A model generated the notes under the pieces. That model searched no databases and was not told where the DNA came from. It saw only the letters and a program-made list of their open reading frames with translations. From Pseudodesulfovibrio pelocollis (lineage in GTDB: Bacteria; Desulfobacterota; Desulfovibrionia; Desulfovibrionales; Desulfovibrionaceae): a DNA stretch of 64,000 nucleotides. Shown piece after piece: positions 1 to 10,609 of this stretch. The stretch is taken from the NCBI RefSeq assembly GCF_030282845.1, contig NZ_JASTWE010000006.1:1-64000 (forward strand), given 5' to 3'. The position numbers were made by a program, and so were the translations under genes. Position 1 is the first letter of the stretch, and each line of letters starts with the position of its first letter.

Positions 1-975
1 ACACTAGGGCTCTTTGAAAGAGTCCCTCCACCTCGTCGAACCGCTGTTGTTGGTAATAGAGGCCAGCGAGGTTGTTGCATGTGGCCGCCACCTCGTGGTG
101 GTCCTTGCCCAAGACGCGCTCTCGGATATCCAGGGCTCTTCGGTAGAGTCCCTCTGCCTCATCGAACCGCTGTTGTGTTGCATAGAGGAGAGCGAGGTTG
201 TTGCATGTGGCCGCCACCTCGTGGTGGTCCTTGCCCAAGACGCGCTCCCGGATATCCAGGGCTCTTCGGTAGAGTTCCTCTGCCTCATCGAACCGCTGTT
301 GTGTTGCATAGAGGAGAGCGAGGTTATTGCATGTGGCTGCCACCTCGCGGTGTTCCTTGCCGAAGACGCGCTCCTTGATATCCAGGGCCATTCGGTAGAG
401 TTTCTCCGCCTCGTCGAACCGCTGTTGTGTTGCATAGAGGGCAGCGAGGTTGTTGCATGTGGCCGCCACCTCGTGGTGGTCCTTGCCGAAGACGCGCTCC
501 CGGATATCCAGGGCTTTTTGATAGAGACCCTCTGCCTCGTCGAACCGTTGTTGTGTTGCATAGAGGTTGGCGAGGTTGTTGTCTGTGGACGCCACCTCAT
601 GGTGGTCCTTGCCGAAGACACGCTCCTTGATATCCAGGGCTTTTTTGTAGAGTCCCTCTGCCTCGTCGAACCGTTGTTGTGTTGCATAGAGGTTAGCGAG
701 ATTGTTGCATGTGCTCGCCACCTCGTTGTGGTCCTTGCCGAAGACGTGCGCTTGAATGTCCAAAGCTCTTTTGTAGAGAGCCTCTGCCTCGACGAACCGC
801 TGTTGTGTTTCATAGAGAGGAGCGAGGTTGTTGCATGTGGACGCCACCTTGTGGTGTGCCTTGCCGAAGACGCGCTCCCTGATATCCAGGGCTTTTTTGA
901 AGTGTCTCTCTGCCTCGTCGAACCGCTGTTGCTCTTCATAGATGACGGCGATGTTGTTGCATGCCGTGGCAATCA
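1..975. repeat. Tandem 126-bp repeat array inside the TPR gene
   Basis: A 126-bp unit recurs at a fixed period; the phrase gttgttgcatgtggccgcc and close variants appear near 70, 196, 322, 448, 574, 700, 826 and 952. Some neighbouring copies are nearly identical at DNA level, which points to recent duplication or gene conversion within the coding repeat. Each copy encodes one 42-residue TPR unit on the minus strand. Confidence 0.9.
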
Positions 976-1828
976 TGGCTTCGTCAGGTGGCGTCATGCT
1001 TTCGCAGTAATGCAGGCATCGTTCCCACTGCTCTGTGGCCTCCTCGAAAAGCCCGGCCATGCGGAAGGCTTTGCCAGCCTCGTGGCGATACAACATGGAT
1101 TGGTGGCTGTCCGCCGTAGCGACCCGCTCTGCGGCTTGAAGATAGTAGTCAGCCGCCTTGGCAAAGGCGAAGCGGAGGTTTTCCAGTGCCGCCAGTTCCG
1201 CGAGGGTTTCTCCGGCCTCCAGGGCGGCGGTGTCCGCCTTTTTGAGTTGGAGGGACATGGCTTTCAGGAGAAGCTCTTCGGCCCTGTCCAATTGGCCTTC
1301 TGTCAAGGCTTCCCTGGCTTGGTGCTTGGCCGTGGCAACAGCGGCGTCGTCGGTCTCGAAACGCTCCAGACGGGCTTCCAGCTCCTTGAACCGCTCCGCA
1401 ATACATCGGAGTTCATGGTCATAGTCGGAAAGAGGGATGTCTTCTTTTTCGAAAATGGCAAGGAAAGTGATCAGCGCGCCTTGGGTGATGCCGTGCTTTG
1501 TGGCGAGAGCCGCGTATTCTTCCGGTGGAACGCCATGATAGTGGGTCGTCGTTTGGTTCACAGTTCCCGCTGGTGCGGCAATGACTGAACCAGAGGGGTT
1601 GGTGATGGGGATGGTGGTGACTGATTTGTCCACCGAGGCGTGATTCCCGATGGCGGAATCGGTTGCACCCTTCGCCGTGATTTGGTCCCTCGCCGTGACT
1701 GTCCCTGGGGTGTTTCTGCGGAAAAGGCGTGTTATCATACCGCCAACAAAGATGGCTCCTGCTCCAGAAAAAAACCACTCTTTGTTTTCTGCGACCCAAG
1801 TGTAGGCGATTTCGAAATATCCCATCAT
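1..1828 (-). CDS. TPR (kinesin-light-chain type) repeat membrane protein, C-terminus cut by window edge
   Basis: The reading frame is open from an ATG at 1828 (a second ATG follows at once) down to base 1, about 609 codons, so the C-terminus lies outside the window. Residues 1-45 hold one hydrophobic segment (FFSGAGAIFVGGMI) followed by LFRRN, which suggests a single membrane anchor. A polar linker follows, then a conserved block with NQTTTHYHGVPPEEYAAL and an alpha-helical stretch (about 110-280). From about residue 285 there are at least eight tandem 42-residue repeats of the form ATCNNLALLYATQQRFDEAE, typical of TPR_10/TPR_12 protein-protein interaction scaffolds. The function and partner are unknown. 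An upstream in-frame ATG at 1888 is possible, but 1826-1828 has a purine-rich stretch before it. Several antisense frames are open across the repeats because the repeat unit is a multiple of three. Confidence 0.8.
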   Translation of the reverse strand, partial: MMGYFEIAYTWVAENKEWFFSGAGAIFVGGMITRLFRRNTPGTVTARDQITAKGATDSAIGNHASVDKSVTTIPITNPSGSVIAAPAGTVNQTTTHYHGVPPEEYAALATKHGITQGALITFLAIFEKEDIPLSDYDHELRCIAERFKELEARLERFETDDAAVATAKHQAREALTEGQLDRAEELLLKAMSLQLKKADTAALEAGETLAELAALENLRFAFAKAADYYLQAAERVATADSHQSMLYRHEAGKAFRMAGLFEEATEQWERCLHYCESMTPPDEAMIATACNNIAVIYEEQQRFDEAERHFKKALDIRERVFGKAHHKVASTCNNLAPLYETQQRFVEAEALYKRALDIQAHVFGKDHNEVASTCNNLANLYATQQRFDEAEGLYKKALDIKERVFGKDHHEVASTDNNLANLYATQQRFDEAEGLYQKALDIRERVFGKDHHEVAATCNNLAALYATQQRFDEAEKLYRMALDIKERVFGKEHREVAATCNNLALLYATQQRFDEAEELYRRALDIRERVLGKDHHEVAATCNNLALLYATQQRFDEAEGLYRRALDIRERVLGKDHHEVAATCNNLAGLYYQQQRFDEVEGLFQRALV

Positions 1829-1905
1829 CGTTTTGCCTTTATTGCGAGTTTGAAAAACTGTAGAGGCAACCCGCTGGCAGGTCAACATTTGTTGTCCGTT
1901 TTCCA

Positions 1906-1940
1906 TTGACAACCCCCTGCCCGTGCTTATTTCCCGGGCA
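1906..1940 (+). promoter_or_regulatory. Possible grpE-dnaK promoter with small inverted repeat
   Basis: A consensus -35 TTGACA lies at 1906-1911, but only weak -10 candidates (TTATTT or TATTTC, 1927-1933) follow at 15-16 bp. The interval contains an inverted repeat TGCCCG (1918-1923) / CGGGCA (1935-1940). No CIRCE element (TTAGCACTC-N9-GAGTGCTAA) is visible and hrcA is not adjacent, so control by HrcA is not indicated here. Confidence 0.3.
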
Positions 1941-1998
1941 TGTCCCGCCGTGGCGCGGGGCTTTTCACGACACTCCCAGCGCGAGGAATCTGACGAAC

Positions 1999-2643
1999 AT
2001 GGTGAAAAACAGGAAATCCGACAATCCGCTCGGCGATCTGTACGATGAGACGGGCAAGATTTTCGGCGGCGGCGACAAGGGCGCGGCACCGGAGGATGCT
2101 CCGGGAGCCGCGAAGGAAGGTGCGCAGGAAACTGTGGACGAGACCGAGGTCTCCCTGAGCCAGGACGAGCTTGAGGCGCTGTGCCGCGCTTCGGTCTGTC
2201 CGGGCTGCGATGTCTACAAGGCGGCCGAGGAAATCCGGCTGCGCGCCCTGGCCGACACCGAGAACGTCAAGAAGCGGCTGCTGCGCGAAACCGAAGACCT
2301 CAAGAAATACGCGGGCGAATCCATCCTGGCCGACCTGCTGCCCGTGCTCGACAACCTCGACCTCGCCCTGGCCCACACCGGCAACCTCGACGGCGCGTGC
2401 AAGAATTTCGTCATCGGCGTGGACATGACCCGCAAGCTCTTTGCCGACGCGGTCAAGGGCCACGGGCTGGTGCAGATCGAGGCCATGCGCGGCGGGGAGT
2501 TCAACCCCGAGGTCCACGAGGCCGTGGGCACCATGGAGGACGGCGAGCTGGACGACAACCGCATCGCCCAGGTGGTGCAGGCGGGCTACACCCTCAAGGG
2601 CCGCCTGCTGCGTCCGGCCAAGGTCATGGTGGTCAAGGCCTGA
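1999..2643 (+). CDS. grpE: GrpE nucleotide exchange factor for DnaK
   Basis: Cytoplasmic co-chaperone that releases ADP from DnaK. The 214-residue product carries the family signatures VLDNLDLALAH in the central helix region, FNPEVHEAVG, and the C-terminal QAGYTLKGRLLRPAKVMV beta domain. The start is placed at ATG 1999, with a GAGGA element at 1983-1987; a longer frame from TTG 1906 lacks family similarity. The acidic N-terminus is followed by a cysteine cluster C62-X4-C67-X2-C70, just ahead of the long dimerisation helix. dnaK follows 111 bp downstream, and dnaJ and hrcA are not nearby. Confidence 0.95.
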   Translation: MVKNRKSDNPLGDLYDETGKIFGGGDKGAAPEDAPGAAKEGAQETVDETEVSLSQDELEALCRASVCPGCDVYKAAEEIRLRALADTENVKKRLLRETEDLKKYAGESILADLLPVLDNLDLALAHTGNLDGACKNFVIGVDMTRKLFADAVKGHGLVQIEAMRGGEFNPEVHEAVGTMEDGELDDNRIAQVVQAGYTLKGRLLRPAKVMVVKA

Positions 2644-2754
2644 CAGTGTTTTTTGGCCTGCAACCCTTTACAACCCCGGCCGCGTGATTATTGGAAGCAG
2701 TACGCAATTCTGTGCAAGAGAATTCACATCGCAATATTTTAGGAGGATATACGT

Positions 2755-4689
<1,935 letters not shown>

Positions 4690-4728
4690 TCCAACTTGCC
4701 TTGAGGGACCAAGCGAAGTATAGCATTA

Positions 4729-4758
4729 CCCGGCCCGCATGATGCGGGCCGGGTTTTT
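4729..4758 (+). terminator. Rho-independent terminator after dnaK
   Basis: An 11-bp perfect GC-rich stem CCCGGCCCGCA / TGCGGGCCGGG (4729-4739 with 4743-4753) has a 3-nt loop and is followed by TTTTT. Confidence 0.93.
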
Positions 4759-4793
4759 CTTTGCCGGTTCACCAAGCCGGGACACAACGCACC

Positions 4794-6812
4794 ATGCCCA
4801 TCATGAAAAAAAATACCACCATACCCCCCATCCTGCGGTCCCTGGCGCTCCTCGCGCTGGCGGCCCTGTTCTTGTTCAGCTGCGCCCCGAGGCAGACCGT
4901 GCCCAGCGCGGACCTGCTCTCCACGCCAAACCTGCTTGTCGAGGCCGCCGCCGCCTGGGAGCGCCGCAACTACGAGGCCGCGGAGCTGTACTACGCCGCC
5001 CTGCTGGAGCGGCCCGACCTGACGCCCGGCGCGCTGCCCACCGTCTACGAGCGGCTGGCCGATTCCGCCATCCGCAGCGGCCATTACCATCAGGCGCGCA
5101 TCGCCCTGGAGGACTGGGCAAACATGGACGCCTCGGTGGTGCGGCTGCGCTCCTGGGAGCGGCTGTACCTCGACACCATGGCCGCCCTGAACCGGGGCGA
5201 GCGGCTGCAAAATCACCTGCGCTGGCTCCTGGCCGCCACTGATGTCCCGTGGGAGACGCGGGCCGACGCGGCCCTGTGGTACGGCGAATATTTCCGCAAC
5301 CGGGGCGACTTCGACCGCTCGCTGGAAACCCTGGCTGGGTTCTATGTCCAGGCACCGTCCCCGGCCGATCGGGCGGCCATGGAGGCCGCCTACCGGGCCA
5401 CGCTTCAGTCCCTGGACAACACCCGGATCATGGAGCTTTCCCGAGCCGTGACCGCCGAGGCCCAGTGGCGCTTCCCGTACGTGCTCGTCGGGTTCGAGCG
5501 GGGTGTGCGCGAGGCCACGGACAAGGCGGCGTGGTCCGGTGTCTGGCGGACCATGCGCACCCTGGCCGCCCGGGGCGAGCTTGCGGACCGGGCTCCGCTT
5601 GAGCAGACCCTGGCCGCCCTTGAGGCGCGCTTTGGCCTGCCGCGCGTGGGCGTGGCCATGGCCCTGCCGCTGTCCGGCCCCTTTGGCAAGGTCGGCGCGG
5701 GCATCCTGCGCGGTGCCGGGCTGGCCCAGTGGCGGCTGGCCCAGGACGCCACGGACGTGGACCTGCGGGTGATCAATACCGACATCCCGGGCTGGGAGGC
5801 CCGGCTGGCCGCGCTGCCCGCCCACTACTCGGTGGTGGGTGGTCCGCTTCAGGTGCAGAATTTTCGGCAGCTTTACGAAGGGACCGCGTCGGGCAGACGC
5901 ATCCTCGACTCGCGCGCCGTCTTCGCCTTCCTCGCCTCCCTGGGCGACGACCTGACCGAAGGGCGCGACGCATGGCGGTTCTTCTCCAGCCGCGATGACG
6001 AGGTGCGCAGTCTGGTCAGTCTTTCCGTGGACCAGCTGGGCATCAAGGATGTGGCGATCTTCTATCCCGAAGAGGCCTTTGGCCGGGCCATGGCCGAGAC
6101 CTTCTACCGCGAGGCCGCGCCCATGGGTGCCCGGGTCCGGGGCATGCAGTCCTATCCGCCCAGGGAACTCAAGGAGTGGAGCCAGCGGGTGGCCCGGCTG
6201 CTCAAGGTGCCCGCCAATTTCAAGGACAACAAGGATGCGCCGCTCCCGCAGCCGGACTTCGGCGCGGTCTTCCTGCCCGATGGCTGGGGCCAGGCCCAGA
6301 CCCTGCTGCCCAACTTCTTCTTCTACGAGGGCGACCAGCTTCTGTACCTGGGCACCAGCCTGTGGAGCCGCGCCCTGGACAGCGCCCGAAACGTGGACGA
6401 GCATTACTACCGGCTGGCCGTGTGCCCTGGCGCGTGGTGGGAGGGGAGCGACGGCGGCCGCGCCCTCCAGGCCGCGCTGACCGAGGAGGGCCTTGGTCAG
6501 GCCGACTTCTGGGTGGCCCTGGGCTACGATTTCGTGCGCTTTGCCGGAAAGATCGGCTCGCTGCCCGCAGGCTGGACCCCTGCCGACGTCAACGACCGCA
6601 TCGCCTCGGCAAGCCGCATGGACTTCAGCATGGCCCCCATCAGCTGGAACGGGCAGGGCGTGGCCATGCAGGAGATGTATCTCTTCAGCCCGGCGCGCAA
6701 CGGCAAGCGGCTGGTCAACGCCGCCTCCCTCGCCGACAGCATCGCCAAGGCCAAGGCCCGGCGCGACCGGCGGCTCGAAGCCTACGAGCAGCGCCAGGAG
6801 GGCGGTCGTTAG
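4794..6812 (+). CDS. LpoA-like lipoprotein: TPR region plus periplasmic binding-protein fold
   Basis: Predicted outer-envelope lipoprotein of 672 residues. A lipoprotein signal ends in the lipobox LFSC with Cys30, after a hydrophobic stretch of Leu/Ala. Residues about 35-270 are alpha-helical with TPR-like patterns (NYEAAELYYAALLE). From about 285 a type I periplasmic-binding fold begins with RVGVAMALPLSGPFGKVGAG, the same family as LivJ and LpoA. This architecture is annotated as a penicillin-binding-protein activator in related bacteria; a role in peptidoglycan synthesis is inference from that. The start could be ATG 4794 or ATG 4803; neither has a strong ribosome site. gatC follows 44 bp later. 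Confidence 0.8.
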   Translation: MPIMKKNTTIPPILRSLALLALAALFLFSCAPRQTVPSADLLSTPNLLVEAAAAWERRNYEAAELYYAALLERPDLTPGALPTVYERLADSAIRSGHYHQARIALEDWANMDASVVRLRSWERLYLDTMAALNRGERLQNHLRWLLAATDVPWETRADAALWYGEYFRNRGDFDRSLETLAGFYVQAPSPADRAAMEAAYRATLQSLDNTRIMELSRAVTAEAQWRFPYVLVGFERGVREATDKAAWSGVWRTMRTLAARGELADRAPLEQTLAALEARFGLPRVGVAMALPLSGPFGKVGAGILRGAGLAQWRLAQDATDVDLRVINTDIPGWEARLAALPAHYSVVGGPLQVQNFRQLYEGTASGRRILDSRAVFAFLASLGDDLTEGRDAWRFFSSRDDEVRSLVSLSVDQLGIKDVAIFYPEEAFGRAMAETFYREAAPMGARVRGMQSYPPRELKEWSQRVARLLKVPANFKDNKDAPLPQPDFGAVFLPDGWGQAQTLLPNFFFYEGDQLLYLGTSLWSRALDSARNVDEHYYRLAVCPGAWWEGSDGGRALQAALTEEGLGQADFWVALGYDFVRFAGKIGSLPAGWTPADVNDRIASASRMDFSMAPISWNGQGVAMQEMYLFSPARNGKRLVNAASLADSIAKAKARRDRRLEAYEQRQEGGR

Positions 6813-6856
6813 CCGTCGTTCCCGGACCGCCCACATTCACGCAAGGAGCATCGACA

Positions 6857-7141
6857 ATGAAGATAAGCCCCCAAGAGGTGGCCAAGGTGGCGCGTCTGGC
6901 GCGCCTGGATCTGCCGCAGGACAAGCTTGAGCTGTTCGCCGGACAGCTGGGCGACATTCTGGGCCACATGGACAAGCTCGCCGAGCTGGACACCGACAGC
7001 GTGGAGCCCATGTACAGCCCGGTGGAGCACACCACCGTGCTGCGCCCCGACGAGCCGCGCAAGGAGCATGGCCGCGACGAGGTGCTGGGCAACGCGCCCA
7101 GGCAGGACGGCCAATTCTTCATCGTCCCCAGAATCGTCTGA
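6857..7141 (+). CDS. gatC: GatC subunit of Asp-tRNA(Asn)/Glu-tRNA(Gln) amidotransferase
   Basis: Small 94-residue subunit that stabilises GatA in the GatCAB transamidation complex, used where GlnRS or AsnRS is absent. The sequence has the family pattern ISPQEVAKVARLARLDL, a central ILGHMDKLAELDT, and the C-terminal LRPDEPR followed by NAPRQDGQFFIVPRI. An AAGGAG ribosome site lies at 6843-6848. gatA follows after 25 bp; gatB is not in the window. Confidence 0.96.
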   Translation: MKISPQEVAKVARLARLDLPQDKLELFAGQLGDILGHMDKLAELDTDSVEPMYSPVEHTTVLRPDEPRKEHGRDEVLGNAPRQDGQFFIVPRIV

Positions 7142-7166
7142 TTTTCGCCCATACCCAGGATAGACC

Positions 7167-8624
7167 ATGTCTGCATTGCACACCAAGACCCTGACCGAAC
7201 TGGCCGGGCTGCTCCAATCCCGCGAGGTCACCGCCGTCCAGGCCGTGGGAGCGTGCCTGGACCGCATTGAGGCCACCGAGCCCGCCGTCCGCGCCCTGAT
7301 CACGGTCATGGCCGGCGAGGCCATGGCCCGGGCCGAGACCCTGGACGCCGAAGGACCGGACCCGTCCAAGCCCCTGTGGGGCGTGCCCGTGGTCCTCAAG
7401 GATCTGCTCACCACCCGGGGAGTCAGGACCACCTGCGGCTCGAAGATTCTCAAAGATTTCGTGCCGTTCTATGATGCCACGGCAGTGGCCCGGCTGCGCG
7501 AGGCCGGGGCCGTGCTCATTGGCAAGGCCAATATGGACGAGTTCGCCATGGGCTCGTCCACCGAGAACTCCGCCTATTTCCGCACCGCCAACCCCTGGGA
7601 TGCCGAGCGCGTGCCGGGCGGCTCGTCCGGCGGCTCGGGCGCGTCCGTGGCCGCTGGCCAGTGCTTTGCCGCCCTGGGCACTGACACCGGCGGCTCCATC
7701 CGGCTGCCCGCCTCCTTCTGCGGCATCGTGGGGGTCAAGCCCACCTATGGCCGCGTGTCGCGCTACGGGCTGATCGCCTATGGCTCGTCCCTGGACCAGA
7801 TCGGCCCCATGACCCGCTCGGTGGAAGACGCCGCCCGGGTGCTCCAGGTCATCGCCGGGCACGACCCCCGGGACTCCACCTCGGTCAACGCACCCGTGCC
7901 CGACTATCTGGCCGGGCTGGGCCGCGACTCCCTTGACGGCGTGACCATCGGCCTGCCGCGCGAATACTGGGGCGGGGGCATCGACCCCGAGGTGGAGGCG
8001 GCCTGCCGTGCCGCAGTGGCCCGGGCCGAGGCGCTGGGCGCAAGGACCGTGCCCCTCTCCCTCTCGCTGACCGACTACGCCATCGCCACCTACTACATCA
8101 TCGCCATGGCCGAGGCCTCGTCCAACCTCTCCCGCTTTGACGGGGTGCGCTTCGGCCACCGCAGCCAGGGTGCCGAGGAACTCATCGACATGTACACCGC
8201 CAGCCGCACCGAGGGGTTCGGCGACGAGGTGCAGCGGCGCATCATCATGGGCACCTACGTCCTTTCGTCCGGCTACTACGACGCCTACTACAACAAGGCC
8301 GCCAAGGTCCGCCGCCTGCTGCGCCAGGACTTCGACGCGGCCCTTGGGCAGTGCGATTTCATCGCCGGGCCGGTCTGCCCGACCACGGCCTTCAGAGTCG
8401 GGGCCAAGGCCGACCCCATCCAGATGTACCTCATGGACATCTTCACCATCTCCCTGAACCTGGCCGGGCTGCCGGGCATGAGCTTGCCCGTGGGCCTTGG
8501 CACCGATTCAGGCATGCCGGTGGGCCTCCAGCTCATGGGCCGCCCCTTCGAGGAGGCGGACATGCTCTCCGTGGCCGCCTGCCTGGAGCGGAATCTGGAC
8601 CCCATGCCGCTGCCCGCGCTTTAG
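7167..8624 (+). CDS. gatA: GatA glutaminase subunit of tRNA amidotransferase
   Basis: Amidase-signature enzyme that frees ammonia from Gln or Asn for GatB, 485 residues as expected. The Ser-cisSer-Lys catalytic triad is visible: Lys78 in VVLKDL, the GGSSGGS loop at 151-157, and Ser177 in DTGGSIRLP. The region [20 protein letters not shown] is typical of GatA rather than other amidases. The upstream ribosome site is weak, so translation is probably coupled to gatC. A hairpin lies just downstream. Confidence 0.98.
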   Translation: MSALHTKTLTELAGLLQSREVTAVQAVGACLDRIEATEPAVRALITVMAGEAMARAETLDAEGPDPSKPLWGVPVVLKDLLTTRGVRTTCGSKILKDFVPFYDATAVARLREAGAVLIGKANMDEFAMGSSTENSAYFRTANPWDAERVPGGSSGGSGASVAAGQCFAALGTDTGGSIRLPASFCGIVGVKPTYGRVSRYGLIAYGSSLDQIGPMTRSVEDAARVLQVIAGHDPRDSTSVNAPVPDYLAGLGRDSLDGVTIGLPREYWGGGIDPEVEAACRAAVARAEALGARTVPLSLSLTDYAIATYYIIAMAEASSNLSRFDGVRFGHRSQGAEELIDMYTASRTEGFGDEVQRRIIMGTYVLSSGYYDAYYNKAAKVRRLLRQDFDAALGQCDFIAGPVCPTTAFRVGAKADPIQMYLMDIFTISLNLAGLPGMSLPVGLGTDSGMPVGLQLMGRPFEEADMLSVAACLERNLDPMPLPAL

Positions 8625-8650
8625 ACGTTTCACCATCTCTTCAACGGCAA

Positions 8651-8688
8651 GAAAGCCGGTGGCCGAACATTCTCGGCGACCGGCTTTC
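8651..8688. terminator. Hairpin between convergent gatA and the C69 peptidase gene
   Basis: A perfect 10-bp inverted repeat GAAAGCCGGT / ACCGGCTTTC with an 18-nt loop lies between two convergent genes. It lacks a clean T-run on either side, so it may act as a weak bidirectional terminator or only as a 3' end stabiliser. Confidence 0.55.
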
Positions 8689-8708
8689 CGTTGTTCCGTC
8701 AGCGCGGG

Positions 8709-10460
8709 CTACTTCATGTCGTAGCTGACCGGGCCGTCCTTGTAGTTGGTCCGGTCGAGCCAGTCCGAAGGGTAGCCGATGTCGCGGACCGGGCCGCCGG
8801 GTCTGTTGAGGTAGCCATCGGAATACTTGGCAAAGAGGGTGAAGGTCAGGTCGCGCCATGTGGCGAGCACCTGGCCTGCGGTCTGGAAGCCGAACTCGGT
8901 GATCAGGCGCAGGGTTTCCTCGTCGCTCTTGCCCTTGACGGCCTCGTCCATGGCCAGCACGTCTGCCATGGCCTTGGTTTCGAGCCGTTGCTGCACGGGC
9001 TGGATGTCCACCCGGGTCATGCGCTGGAAGTTGAGGCGGGCCCAGTTGGCCAGCAGATCGAAGTGCCACCATGCCGAGGTGGGGTCGAATTCCTGGGGCG
9101 AGCCGGTCTGGTAGGGGCGCGGCAGTTGGGCCGATTTGGCGAAGAAGGGCGTGAAGCAGGTGGTGTAGGCCACGTCCGGGCCGAACCAGAGGACGCCCTT
9201 GGTGTATTCCGGGGCCTTGGGCCGGGTCTGGCAGACAAAGGTGTAGCCCTGGTAGAAGACCGATATGGCCCGCTCCCACGCGCCGTAGAACTTCTTGTCC
9301 GCGTCCACGTTGTTCTGGTTGCCGTCATAGGGGCCGACAAAGCGGTGCGGGTCGCCGTATGGCCCGGCGGCCACGCCCTTGGTCAGGTCGAACTGGGTGC
9401 CCTCGTAGTGGTCGCGGTAGAGGCTGAAGACCTTGGCCAGGTCAAGGGGGACATTGGGCTTGATGGAGAAGGGGTAGTCCGTGGTGTAGGTGTCCTTGAC
9501 CCAGGGGGAGAGGCCCAGGTCCGGGTTGACCCGGTCCAGGGCCCGCCAGACGCGGCGCAGCGAGTAGTAGGGGTGGTTGTACTCGCCGGGGCTGACCGCC
9601 CGCAGCCAGTCGATGGGCCCTTGCGTCTTCTCGTCCCACCACTTGAGCTTCTTCAGGCCGGGCACGAGGTGCCTGGAGTAGAGGAAGTTGTCCGGGTCGT
9701 CCTTGATCACCTCGCGGATGCGGAAGGTATTGGCGGCCACGAAGAATTCGCCGTCGGGCACCCGCTTGGCCACCCAGGCCGAGTGGTGGGTGGCGTCGGG
9801 CAGGGCGCACATCTCAAAGACCCAGCCCTCGTTCTCGTCGGCCACCAGCAGGGTCTCGCCCGTGTCGTAGACGCCGTACTTGTCCACCAGCGCGCCCATG
9901 AGCGCCACCGCCTCGCGCGCGTTGGCGCAGTTCTCAAGGGCGATGCGCGACAATTCGGAACTGTAGAAAAGCCGCTGCGGGTTGCCCGCGCTCGCCTTGG
10001 CATTGGACGGGGGCTCGAAATTGGCCGCGTTGGTGCACTCGCCCATCATCAGGTTCTTCTCGTTCATGATCCCGTAGTTGCCGTCGAAGTAGGCGAACGA
10101 CACCGTCTGCTCCCGGCCCAGGAGCTTCCATATCTCGGCGTAGGGGATGGTCGCCACCGGCTCGGTGGGCGGATACCCCGGGGTGGCGTAGGCCGGGCCG
10201 CGATCATCGGTGACAAAGCGCGGATAGGCGTAGGCCTCATGGAAAATCTTGCGGCTGCCGGTCTGCTCCTTGGAGGGAACGTAGACCAGCCGCTGGTCGC
10301 CCAGCTCGTCGTCGTCGGAGTGGGTGACCATCATGGAGCCGTCGGCGCTGGCCCCGGGGGTGATGATCATGGTGGTGCAGGCAAGGGCCCCGGGCGCGGC
10401 CAGCAGGGCGACCAGCAGTGTGGCCAGGACGGCCGTCGGGAGAAAGTGCAGCGGTTTCAT
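8709..10460 (-). CDS. Exported C69-family peptidase (N-terminal nucleophile dipeptidase)
   Basis: A 583-residue protein with a clear Sec signal peptide (MKPLHF, a Leu/Ala core, then PGALA) whose predicted cleavage would expose Cys28 in ACTTMIITPGASADGS. Family C69/U34 dipeptidases (PepD type) use an N-terminal Cys as the nucleophile, so signal cleavage would itself create the active enzyme. Further family motifs are THSDDDELGDQR and YFDGNYGIMNEKNLMMGECTN. Substrate is probably short peptides in the periplasm (inference). The start is ATG 10460, with AAGGAG 7 nt before it; a longer frame from 10538 has no support. It is divergent from the MnmA-like gene. Confidence 0.9.
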   Translation of the reverse strand: MKPLHFLPTAVLATLLVALLAAPGALACTTMIITPGASADGSMMVTHSDDDELGDQRLVYVPSKEQTGSRKIFHEAYAYPRFVTDDRGPAYATPGYPPTEPVATIPYAEIWKLLGREQTVSFAYFDGNYGIMNEKNLMMGECTNAANFEPPSNAKASAGNPQRLFYSSELSRIALENCANAREAVALMGALVDKYGVYDTGETLLVADENEGWVFEMCALPDATHHSAWVAKRVPDGEFFVAANTFRIREVIKDDPDNFLYSRHLVPGLKKLKWWDEKTQGPIDWLRAVSPGEYNHPYYSLRRVWRALDRVNPDLGLSPWVKDTYTTDYPFSIKPNVPLDLAKVFSLYRDHYEGTQFDLTKGVAAGPYGDPHRFVGPYDGNQNNVDADKKFYGAWERAISVFYQGYTFVCQTRPKAPEYTKGVLWFGPDVAYTTCFTPFFAKSAQLPRPYQTGSPQEFDPTSAWWHFDLLANWARLNFQRMTRVDIQPVQQRLETKAMADVLAMDEAVKGKSDEETLRLITEFGFQTAGQVLATWRDLTFTLFAKYSDGYLNRPGGPVRDIGYPSDWLDRTNYKDGPVSYDMK

Positions 10461-10609
10461 GGCGAACTCCTTGTGTGATGTCTTCCTGTGCGCCGGTGTA
10501 GCACGATCTGGCCCGGTCAGACCACAAACTCTTTGCATTCGGCTCCGGCTTCCTTAGGATGCCCCGAGGCGCTGGCAGGAGCCGCGTCCGACCGACAACC
10601 CCGAGACAG

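Noticed and set aside
14-1588. 524-residue plus-strand open frame across the TPR repeats
   Set aside because: It is a shadow of the minus-strand TPR gene; the minus frame gives canonical 42-residue TPR units, the plus frame gives no family pattern and no ribosome site.
1906-1998. CIRCE/HrcA operator before grpE
   Set aside because: No TTAGCACTC / GAGTGCTAA pair; only a TTGACA and a short unrelated inverted repeat.
8691-10478. 595-residue plus frame over the C69 peptidase
   Set aside because: Antisense shadow; the minus frame has signal peptide, nucleophile and family motifs.
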